From positions 1-34,972 of the forward strand of contig MENF01000037.1 in NCBI GenBank assembly GCA_001769035.1: a DNA stretch of 34,972 nucleotides, read 5' to 3'. The notes beneath the pieces are model-generated. The model worked only from the letters and a program-made list of their open reading frames with translations, ran no database searches and was not told the origin of the DNA. Of the stretch, positions 7,399-14,582 are shown piece after piece. The DNA is from Bacteroidetes bacterium GWA2_32_17. GTDB lineage: Bacteria; Bacteroidota; Bacteroidia; Bacteroidales; GWA2-32-17. Numbering within the stretch: the first letter of the stretch is position 1; every line of letters starts with the position of its first letter. The translations under genes and the position numbers were made by a program.

Positions 7399-10032
7399 AT
7401 GAAAAAACTTTCTGTTTTAGTATTGTTGGTGACATTTAGTTTCGGACTATTTGCTTCGCCGGTTTCGCTTGAGCATGCAAAAAGCGTTGCCAATAACTTT
7501 TATACCTATTACTCTGCTAAAAGTAATGTAGCAGTTTCTGATGTGATTACATATAAGAAAGAGGGAATAAATACTTTTTATGTATTTATATACGAGTCCG
7601 GTGGTTTTGTAATCGTTTCTGCCGACGATGCAGTTATCCCTGTATTAGGTTATTCCACTACCGACACATTTAACAAAAACAACATTCCTGTTAATTTAAA
7701 AAGCTGGTTAGAATCTTATAGCGACCAAATTAAATTCATTGTTGACCAAAATCTTAGCAATGCAGAAACTGTAAAAGAATGGAATAAAATAAAAAATAAT
7801 CAGTTTGAAAAATCAACTCAAGCTGTTAGCCCGCTTTGTTCAACAATATGGGATCAATCTTCTCCTTATAATCAATTATGCCCGACAAATACTTATACAG
7901 GATGCGTAGCAACTGCTATGGCTCAAATAATGAAAAAATGGGATTATCCCACAACTGGTGTCGGAACTCATTCATATACAGACCCCACTTATGGTACATT
8001 AACCGCTAATTTTGGTGCTACTACTTATGATTGGGCTAATATGCTCGACAGTTATTTAGGCAGTTCAACTGCTACACAAAAAACTGCTGTAGCAACTTTA
8101 ATGTTTCATTGCGGAGTATCTGTAAATATGAGTTATGGCACGAGTGGTTCGGGTGCTTATTCGTGGGATGTACCAGCAGCTCTTATAAATTATTTTAATT
8201 ATTCACCAACAGCCGAAATTAAATTTTTAGCCGATTTCACATCTCCAAATTGGATTACAATGTTGAAAGGCGAATTAGATGCTGCTCGTCCAGTATATTA
8301 TTCTGGAACCGATGGAAGCGCTGGTCATGCTTTTGTTTGCGATGGCTATAATGCCAGCAATCAGTTTCATTTTAACTGGGGATGGTCGGGTTGGTCGAAT
8401 AATTATTATGCAATAGGAAGTTTAAATCCAAGTGGAAATAATTTTAATTTAGATAATTCTGCAATTGTTAGAATTACCCCACCATCATCAGCACCTATTG
8501 CCGATTTTGTTGCTGATAATGTTACTCCTCTTATTGGTGGTTCGGTAAATTTTACAAATAACTCAACAAACAACCCTACAACATATAGTTGGATTTTTGA
8601 TGGTGGAACTCCTTCTACTTCAACATTACAAACTCCTCCTGCTATTACTTATAATACAGGTGGTTATTATCAGGTATCTCTTACTGTAACAAATGGCAAT
8701 GGAACCGACACAAAAGTAAGAAGTTCATATATTAATGTTGGCGGAACTCCTTCTGCATGGATTAAACAAAATTCTGGTTTTACAGTTGCTTCACGTGGAA
8801 TTGAGCAAATATTTATTGTTAATCCTTATACAGTTTGGGCAACAGCTTATGATGGCGTGTCACCAACAACTTATATTAGAGAGTTTACACGTACCGTTAA
8901 TGGTGGAATTACTTGGACTCCCGGTACAATTACTTTCACAAACTCAACAGCTTATGGTGTTTCAAATATTTTTGCTTTTAACGATACCATTTGTTATGCT
9001 TGTATGTTTCCTATTACGGGAACAGGTGGAAGAATTGTAAAAACTATTGATGCCGGATTAACCTGGACAGAACAAACAACAGCTCCTTTTACTAATAGCT
9101 GGGCTGATTTTGTACATTTCTTTAATGTTAATGATGGTGTTTGTATGGGCGACCCAACTGGTTCGGGTGCCGATTTTGTAATTTACACAACCACTAATGG
9201 TGGTACTAATTGGGTTCAAGTTCCTTTAGCAAATATTCCTAATTGTTCTGGTACCGAAGCTGGAATTGTAAACTTTTATGATGCAGTTGGAAGTACTATT
9301 TGGTTTGGAACAAGTCTTGGCAGGGTTTATAAATCAGTTGATAAAGGGTTAAACTGGACAGTTGCTAATTCTGGTACCGGCAGTAATCAAACTACAGTAG
9401 CTTTTAAAGATGCCAACACAGGTATTGCTATACTTGCTGCTTCTCCTTATACAATGAGAAGGACTACTGATGGTGGCACAACTTGGGCAACTGTTGTACC
9501 AACAGGTTATTATGTAAAATATCCACACATTGATTTTGTTCCAGGAACTTCTTCTATGTGGTTTGATGTAAGTGCAGGATCTGGAAAAGGCTCTTCATAT
9601 AGCTTAGACGATTGCACTTCTTTTTTAAATATAGATACTGGTTCTACTCAATATACTTGCGTAACAGCATACGATTATAATACAGCATGGGCAGGTGGCT
9701 TTAATTTAGGTGCTTCTGATGGTGGAATTTACAAATGGAATAGCTCAATTTTATTATCAATGCCAGAACCTGCAAAACAAATTGCAGATGAAATCAGGAT
9801 TTATCCTAATCCAACTAACGATTTTGTAAATGTTGAGTTTCCATCTGTATTAAAATCAAAAGTTATAGTAAACATATATAATGTTTTAGGCAAAAAAATT
9901 CTTTCTCAAGAAATTCAGTCGGGAACAAATATTACTAAAATTAATCTTTCGGGAAACAATGCAGGAGTTTATTTGTTAACTATTGATGATGGCTCAAAAG
10001 TTATTACAAAACGAATTTCTAAAATTAAATAA
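7399..10032 (+). CDS. Secreted C10 (streptopain-like) cysteine peptidase with PKD, BNR-type repeats and T9SS tail
   Basis: An 877-residue multidomain protein. In order: signal peptide (1-19); an inhibitory propeptide of the Spi/C10 type (about 20-140, LEHAKSVANNFY..); a C10 peptidase domain (about 145-360) with catalytic Cys169 in YTGCVATAMAQIM, His310 in GSAGHAFVCDGY and the following FHFNWGWSGW; a PKD domain (about 368-450, TYSWIFDGGTPS..YYQVSLTVTNGNG); about five repeats with GG.TW or KGLNW turns typical of BNR/Ycf48-like propellers (about 455-780); and a T9SS sorting domain (about 800-877, RIYPNPTNDF). It should be a surface or secreted protease, made as a zymogen. It has its own promoter and shares a bidirectional terminator with the convergent aroB. 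Confidence 0.93.
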   Translation: MKKLSVLVLLVTFSFGLFASPVSLEHAKSVANNFYTYYSAKSNVAVSDVITYKKEGINTFYVFIYESGGFVIVSADDAVIPVLGYSTTDTFNKNNIPVNLKSWLESYSDQIKFIVDQNLSNAETVKEWNKIKNNQFEKSTQAVSPLCSTIWDQSSPYNQLCPTNTYTGCVATAMAQIMKKWDYPTTGVGTHSYTDPTYGTLTANFGATTYDWANMLDSYLGSSTATQKTAVATLMFHCGVSVNMSYGTSGSGAYSWDVPAALINYFNYSPTAEIKFLADFTSPNWITMLKGELDAARPVYYSGTDGSAGHAFVCDGYNASNQFHFNWGWSGWSNNYYAIGSLNPSGNNFNLDNSAIVRITPPSSAPIADFVADNVTPLIGGSVNFTNNSTNNPTTYSWIFDGGTPSTSTLQTPPAITYNTGGYYQVSLTVTNGNGTDTKVRSSYINVGGTPSAWIKQNSGFTVASRGIEQIFIVNPYTVWATAYDGVSPTTYIREFTRTVNGGITWTPGTITFTNSTAYGVSNIFAFNDTICYACMFPITGTGGRIVKTIDAGLTWTEQTTAPFTNSWADFVHFFNVNDGVCMGDPTGSGADFVIYTTTNGGTNWVQVPLANIPNCSGTEAGIVNFYDAVGSTIWFGTSLGRVYKSVDKGLNWTVANSGTGSNQTTVAFKDANTGIAILAASPYTMRRTTDGGTTWATVVPTGYYVKYPHIDFVPGTSSMWFDVSAGSGKGSSYSLDDCTSFLNIDTGSTQYTCVTAYDYNTAWAGGFNLGASDGGIYKWNSSILLSMPEPAKQIADEIRIYPNPTNDFVNVEFPSVLKSKVIVNIYNVLGKKILSQEIQSGTNITKINLSGNNAGVYLLTIDDGSKVITKRISKIK

Positions 10033-10048
10033 AGAAATATTTATTATT

Positions 10049-10082
10049 AAAAAACCACAACAATTATTTGTTGTGGTTTTTT
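10049..10082. terminator. Bidirectional intrinsic terminator
   Basis: Perfect 15-base stem (10049-10063 with 10068-10082) and a 4-base loop. The A-run on one side and U-run on the other let it work for both the C10 peptidase gene (plus) and aroB (minus). Confidence 0.92.
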
Positions 10083-10103
10083 ATTTTATTAAACTTTAAT
10101 AAA

Positions 10104-11117
10104 TTAAGAAATAACTTTTGATAAAACTCTAATAATTGTTTTTCTTGAAATTCTTTCAACTACTACCTTCCCAATTTTTTCGATAAAAACAAAATGTAAA
10201 TATTTGTTGTCGTTTTTCTTGTCATACGTCAATAGTTTTTCGAAATTTTTAAAGTCTAATTTGCAAGTTGTTGGAAGATTATAATATTCAAGCATTTTAA
10301 TTGTTTTATCAGTTGTAGCTGCGTTGCATTTGTTTAAATTCTCAGATATTTTAGAAGCTAATACCATCCCAATACCAACTGCTTCACCATGTTTTAAGTT
10401 TTTCGAAATTTCTATAATGTGTCCAAAAGTATGACCGAAATTTAAAATTCTGCGAAGTCCTTTTTCTTTTTCGTCGGCTGTTACAAATTTTACTTTTGTT
10501 TGAATTGATAACCTTAAAATTTCATCGTTTATTTTTTGCGATTTATTGTTTTTCAATTTGTTAAAAAAATCATCTCCCGAAATAATAGCATGTTTAATTA
10601 TTTCTGCTATACCATTTCTGTATTCTTCTTCGGGCAGTGTTTCGAGAAAGTTTTTATCAATAATTATTGTTTCGGGTTGGCTAATTATTCCAATTATATT
10701 TTTGTGATTTTTATAATTTACTCCGTTTTTACCACCAATTGCTGCATCGGTCATTGCTAAAAGCGTAGTAGGTATTAAAATAAATGGCAATCCACGATAA
10801 AATGTTGAGGCAACGTATCCTGCAATATCACAGGTTATTCCGCCTCCAATTGCAACTATGTTAGTTGTTCTATCTGCATTTAATTTAATTAGTTCGCTAT
10901 AAAGATATTCAACTGTATTTAATGATTTTTGTTTTTCGCCGGCATTTATACATATTACCGAAGAAAGTTTTTCAATTTCGGGATAAAGTAAAAAAATATT
11001 TTTATCGCAAATTATTATAAACCTTTTATTTTTTAATGTTTTTTTTAAAACATTAATATAATTACCAAAAACAATCTCTGTTTTGGTTGATTTATAATTA
11101 ATTGTAAAGCTTCTCAT
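10104..11117 (-). CDS. aroB: 3-dehydroquinate synthase
   Basis: A 337-residue enzyme of normal length that converts DAHP to 3-dehydroquinate, the second step of the shikimate pathway, using NAD and a divalent metal. Hallmarks are IGGGITCDIAGYVAST (NAD-binding), PTTLLAMTDAAIGGKNGVN, the metal-site segments RNGIAEIIKHAII (Glu) and NFGHTFGHIIE and LKHGEAVGIGM (His). It stands alone on the minus strand between genes for secreted proteins. Its position between a ketosynthase and an aromatic amino acid lyase may be chance, or may reflect aromatic precursor supply. Confidence 0.96.
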   Translation of the reverse strand: MRSFTINYKSTKTEIVFGNYINVLKKTLKNKRFIIICDKNIFLLYPEIEKLSSVICINAGEKQKSLNTVEYLYSELIKLNADRTTNIVAIGGGITCDIAGYVASTFYRGLPFILIPTTLLAMTDAAIGGKNGVNYKNHKNIIGIISQPETIIIDKNFLETLPEEEYRNGIAEIIKHAIISGDDFFNKLKNNKSQKINDEILRLSIQTKVKFVTADEKEKGLRRILNFGHTFGHIIEISKNLKHGEAVGIGMVLASKISENLNKCNAATTDKTIKMLEYYNLPTTCKLDFKNFEKLLTYDKKNDNKYLHFVFIEKIGKVVVERISRKTIIRVLSKVIS

Positions 11118-11230
11118 TCCTTTGCTATAAACTGTATAAAGTTAAAACCTTTAAATTTTAATTATTCAAAGCGTTAATTATAAACAGCAAAAATAGTATA
11201 AATGTGTTAATTACAATGAGCAAAATAATG

Positions 11231-12298
11231 TTACTTTAAAACCACTATTTTTTCAACTTTAAAAAAGCTTTCTATCTTTAATGTAACAAAATACACACCA
11301 TCAGGCAATTTTGAAATGTCTATTACGTTTTCGCTATTATTTTCGATTTTTGTGAAAACATTAGTGCCATCTGTTTTAAATAAGATTAATTCAATAGGCT
11401 TGTTAATGGTTCCATTTAAAGAAATGTGAACGGAGTTTACAGCAGGATTTGGAAAAACTGAAATAGAAATATTCCTATCAATATTAGTTATTCCTGATGC
11501 TGGACCCCAAATTGAAGTTACCCATTCAGGATGGTCAATATAAGGGTTACGGTTATGTTGAACGGTGGTATAAATTGCGTTGTTTCTATTAATTTCTTTC
11601 TGGCTCACTGTGTCTTGAGCATTCCATTTTAAAAGTAAAGATAATGCCCATGGTTCAAAACAAGGAAATGAAGTGCCATCAAGCATAGCATCACCACTTG
11701 GGTCGTCAGTTTCCCAGCCTGCTACAATATTTTCGTATCGAGTAACCATGTAAAAATAAGTTCTTGCTAAATCGCCTTTATATTCATCCGCTGGTTCAAA
11801 AACAATATCTGTGTATCCGGGAAAAGTGCTGGTGCCTAATTTTGCATTGCCCCAAACTGTTCCAGATGAAGTTTCTCCGAAAGGGTAATTTGAATGAATT
11901 CCGTTTACTTTACCGTCTGTTGGATAAATATGAAATATATCAGAATTCATGGGAGAAACGTCTCCAAACCAGCTTTTGGGAAATGAATGCTCGTTGTTGT
12001 AACAATCGCAAATATTAGAATAACTTCCACATTGATCTGCAGAATAAGTAAAATAGCAATTGTCGGTATAAATATCCCATATTTTACCATCAGTACGCAA
12101 ATCTGTATTGTCATACCATTCCCATAATGGATAAGATTGCACAGTATGTCCTTTAATAATATTATATAATGCTGTTTTTAAAGGTGCTCCTGTTAATCCT
12201 ATTGCCGAATTATAATAACCTATCGGTGGCTGTGCTTTAATATTAAAAATAAATAGCGCAAAAATTATAATTAAAGAAAATTTTAAAATATTTTGCAT
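11231..12298 (-). CDS. Secreted endonuclease I family nuclease with T9SS tail
   Basis: A 355-residue protein. The signal peptide is MQNILKFSLIIIFALFIFNIKAQ. The endonuclease I (EndA/bacterial extracellular DNase) domain follows, with NNEHSFPKSWFGD (His about residue 104), DIFHIYPTDGKVNGIHSNYPFGE and a cysteine-rich segment NCYF..DQCGSYSNICDCYN. The C-terminal 75 residues are a T9SS sorting domain (SVFPNPAVNSVHISL). It likely degrades extracellular nucleic acids, giving phosphate or nucleosides. The frame continues upstream to 12364, but the start at 12298 is chosen because it begins a clean signal peptide and a strong promoter (12314-12344) lies immediately upstream, inside the longer frame. 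Confidence 0.93.
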   Translation of the reverse strand: MQNILKFSLIIIFALFIFNIKAQPPIGYYNSAIGLTGAPLKTALYNIIKGHTVQSYPLWEWYDNTDLRTDGKIWDIYTDNCYFTYSADQCGSYSNICDCYNNEHSFPKSWFGDVSPMNSDIFHIYPTDGKVNGIHSNYPFGETSSGTVWGNAKLGTSTFPGYTDIVFEPADEYKGDLARTYFYMVTRYENIVAGWETDDPSGDAMLDGTSFPCFEPWALSLLLKWNAQDTVSQKEINRNNAIYTTVQHNRNPYIDHPEWVTSIWGPASGITNIDRNISISVFPNPAVNSVHISLNGTINKPIELILFKTDGTNVFTKIENNSENVIDISKLPDGVYFVTLKIESFFKVEKIVVLK

Positions 12299-12313
12299 GA
12301 TGTAAATTTTTAT

Positions 12314-12344
12314 CAAAAATACTGTATAAACTCGTATTCTGCAA
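12314..12344 (-). promoter_or_regulatory. Bacteroidota promoter of the endonuclease I gene
   Basis: On the minus strand: TTG (12344-12342), a 20-base spacer, then TATTTTTG (12321-12314), a full match to TTG-N19/20-TAnnTTTG, 15 bases before the ATG. It fixes the start codon at 12298. Confidence 0.8.
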
Positions 12345-12476
12345 TTAATTTTTATAAATTGCAATAATATTTATTTCAATAGCTGAAATTAATCATTTTA
12401 CATTGTTGACTTTTTTTGCTAATTTCGAGAAATATTTAACAATTTTACAAAACAAAAATAAATAAATTATATACTT

Positions 12477-14015
12477 ATGACATTGATAATTAAAGGAAGT
12501 GGACTTACAATTGATGAAGTAGTTAACGTTGCCCGTAACGGAGAAAAAGTCGAATTGCATTCCGATTCAATATTAAAAATAAAAAAATGTCGTGCAATGC
12601 TCGAGAAAAAAATTGAGGCGCATGAAATAATGTATGGAATAAATACCGGAATTGGTGAGTTTTCTGAAGTGGTTTTAAATGATGAGCAAGTAAAAGAATT
12701 TCAAAAATACTTGGTTTATAATCATGCTGCTGGTATTGGTGATGCAATGCCTCTTGAGCATGTTCGTGCTGCAATGCTTAGCAGAATTAATGTTCATGCA
12801 CACGGCAATTCTGGTTGCAGAATCGAAATAACTCAAACACTTGTTGAAATGTTAAATAAAGGAGTAACTCCTTTTGTTTGTAAAAAAGGCTCGGTTGGTG
12901 CTTGTGGCGATTTAGCACCAATGGCACAAATAGCACTTTTAATGATGGGCGAGGGGAATGCATATTATAAAGGTGAATACCTTACAGGAAAAGAAGCATT
13001 TGAGAAAGCTGGTATTCATGTTCCAGGGTTAATGGCTCGTGATGGTTTAGCTACAATTAATGGTGCAAATGTTTTAACTGGTATGAGTGCAATTTACTTG
13101 CACGATGTTAATAATTGGTTAAAACAAGCCGAAATTGCTTGTACAATGTCACTCGAAGCACTTAAAGCTAATTTTGGTCCTTATAATCATAAAATCCACG
13201 AAATACGTGGTTTTAGTGGTGCTATGCGAAGTGCAGCATCTATTCGTAAAATTGCTACCGATGGCGATTTGTTAGAAAAACGTATTAAAGTAAAAGTTCA
13301 GGATGCCTACAGCATGCGCTCAACGCCCCAGGTTATTGGTGCTGCTCACGATGCGATTGCTTATGCCCGTTCGCAAGTAGAAATTGAACTTAACGGAGTT
13401 GGCGATAATCCAATTTTCTTTCCCGATGAAAACATTCAACTTTCAGGTGCTAATTTTCAAGGTTCGCCAGTTTCGTTACCTATGGATATGATTGGAATTG
13501 CTGTAACAATGGTTAGCGTATTATCCGAAAGACGATTAAACAGGTTGAATAATCCTGCTTTAAGCGTTGGGTTACCACCATTTTTAACAAAAGGTGCAGG
13601 AATGTTTTCGGGCATGATGTTAAGTCAATATACTGCTGATATGCAAATAGTTGAGCAACGTATTTTATCGGCTCCTGCTTCTATTCAGTCAATTTCTGCT
13701 GCAGCCGACCAGGAAGATTTTGTTTCGATGGGAATGAATACTGCAATAAAAAATATTCAGATTTTAGATAATGCTTATGGCGTTTTAGGAATTGAATTTA
13801 TGGCTGCTGCACAAGCTCTTGATTTAAGAGAAAAGTACGAAGAGAAATTCAAATTTGGTAAAGGAACTCAGGTTGCAAAAGATGTTATTAGAAAACATGT
13901 TGATTATTTAGAAATTGACCGCCCATTATACAAAGACCATAACAAAATGAAAGAACTTGTTGCAAGTTGCGAAATTTTGTACGAAGTTGAAAAAGCTGTG
14001 GGGAGTTTGGAGTAG
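12477..14015 (+). CDS. Histidine/aromatic amino acid ammonia-lyase with Ala-Cys-Gly MIO triad
   Basis: A 512-residue member of the HAL/PAL/TAL family, which eliminates ammonia from histidine, tyrosine or phenylalanine using the MIO group formed from an Ala-Ser-Gly triad. Conserved elements are Tyr53 (YGINTGIG), His83 (YNHAAGIG), Asn195 (INGAN), YSMRSTPQ and QEDFVSMG. The triad here is Ala142-Cys143-Gly144: the serine codon is replaced by TGT, at the same numbering as Pseudomonas putida HAL. His83 with Ala84 resembles HAL more than PAL. No hutU, hutI or hutG is nearby, so a role outside histidine breakdown, such as making an aryl primer for a pigment, is possible. The 3' end of the gene is duplicated downstream (14170-14214). 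Substrate is not certain. Confidence 0.9.
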   Translation: MTLIIKGSGLTIDEVVNVARNGEKVELHSDSILKIKKCRAMLEKKIEAHEIMYGINTGIGEFSEVVLNDEQVKEFQKYLVYNHAAGIGDAMPLEHVRAAMLSRINVHAHGNSGCRIEITQTLVEMLNKGVTPFVCKKGSVGACGDLAPMAQIALLMMGEGNAYYKGEYLTGKEAFEKAGIHVPGLMARDGLATINGANVLTGMSAIYLHDVNNWLKQAEIACTMSLEALKANFGPYNHKIHEIRGFSGAMRSAASIRKIATDGDLLEKRIKVKVQDAYSMRSTPQVIGAAHDAIAYARSQVEIELNGVGDNPIFFPDENIQLSGANFQGSPVSLPMDMIGIAVTMVSVLSERRLNRLNNPALSVGLPPFLTKGAGMFSGMMLSQYTADMQIVEQRILSAPASIQSISAAADQEDFVSMGMNTAIKNIQILDNAYGVLGIEFMAAAQALDLREKYEEKFKFGKGTQVAKDVIRKHVDYLEIDRPLYKDHNKMKELVASCEILYEVEKAVGSLE

Positions 14016-14377
14016 TAATTGGTTTGTGAGGACACAAACCAAAGCGATGGGGAATAAAATTTATGGTCTGTGTGCCACTGACTATGTGAGTTGTAATTTG
14101 TTTGTGAGGACACGAAAAAGGCTGTGTTTTGTATATTGGTTCTTAAGGACACGAACCAAGGTGATGGGTGAAATTTTGCACGAAGTTGAAAAAGCTGTTG
14201 GGAGTTTAGAGTAGTATTTGGTTCGTGAGGACACGAACCAAGGCAATGGGTGAAGACACGACCCAAGGCAATGGGTGAGGAAACGAACCAAGGCGATGAG
14301 GAATAAGATTTATTAATCTGTGTGTTACAGACCATCGAAGAAAGTTTGGAATAAAAAATTAGTTTGTTATCTACAAA
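14016..14377 (+). repeat. Hairpin repeat array behind the ammonia-lyase gene
   Basis: Degenerate units built round a hairpin with arms TTGGTTCGTG and CACGAACCAA and an AGGA loop. Perfect copies lie at 14019-14042 (arms TTGGTTTGTG/CACAAACCAA) and 14218-14241. Decayed copies are at 14096-14119, 14136-14159 and about 14359-14377. Three 25-base tandem partial copies occupy 14226-14250, 14251-14275 and 14276-14300. A second phrase, GAATAARATTTAT..TCTGTGTG, occurs at 14052 and 14301. Reading frames through this region are repeat artefacts. It ends in a terminator at 14397-14428, so it is probably transcribed as the lyase 3' UTR. Confidence 0.88.
14170..14214 (+). pseudogene. Duplicated fragment of the ammonia-lyase 3' end
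   Basis: Encodes EILHEVEKAVGSLE and a stop, a near-copy of the lyase C-terminus EILYEVEKAVGSLE at 13971-14015. The copied block continues through the stop and the hairpin: 13971-14051 and 14170-14250 are 81 bases each with eight differences, at a period of 199 bases. Too short to be a gene. Confidence 0.85.
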
Positions 14378-14396
14378 CCAAGGTGCAAAGGAGAAT

Positions 14397-14428
14397 AAAA
14401 AAGGGTGCAAAATTTTGCACCCTTTTTT
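14397..14428 (+). terminator. Intrinsic terminator after the lyase repeat array
   Basis: Perfect inverted repeat: AAAAAAGGGTGCAAAA (14397-14412) pairs with 14413-14428, which ends in six T. The arms abut, so a few central bases would form the loop. It can also act from the other strand. Confidence 0.88.
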
Positions 14429-14458
14429 GTTATTATTATATGCCTACATTAAAATTCG

Positions 14459-14582
14459 GTGTTTGTTAAAGAAAACTTCAAGTTCAAGGCTTGCGAAGTA
14501 TCGAAAATGCGGAGTTTACTTGTGTAAATGAGCAATTTTCGATACAAGCATAACGAAGAAATTGATGTTTTCTTGCAAACAC
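14459..14582. repeat. Long imperfect palindrome next to the M16 peptidase stop
   Basis: About 124 bases whose two halves are imperfectly complementary. The ends are GTGTTTG and CAAACAC, with matching AAGAAAAC/GTTTTCTT and TATCGAAAAT/ATTTTCGATA, and the centre is GTTTAC-TTGT-GTAAAT. The right end overlaps the M16 stop codon. It may be a small palindromic element or a long 3' hairpin. Confidence 0.75.

Noticed and set aside
12403-12427. Promoter TTG..TAATTTCG for the lyase gene
   Set aside because: The -7 has a mismatch in TTTG and the spacer is too short (about 14 bases), so it was not listed.
12477-14015. Lyase as part of a histidine utilisation (hut) operon
   Set aside because: No urocanase, imidazolonepropionase or formimino-glutamate enzyme gene lies in the window.
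13957-14214. Plus-strand 85-codon frame ending in a second lyase C-terminus
   Set aside because: It overlaps the lyase gene in another frame and only reaches the duplicated 3' end by chance; the protein text between is repeat-derived.
14226-14300. CRISPR-like short tandem repeats
   Set aside because: The three 25-base units abut without unique spacers, and no cas genes are present.
13904-14410. Minus-strand open frame of 168 codons over the lyase repeat array
   Set aside because: It overlaps the end of the lyase gene and the repeats; its repetitive SSPWFVSSxTN text is simply the hairpin repeat translated. No start signal or family is recognised.
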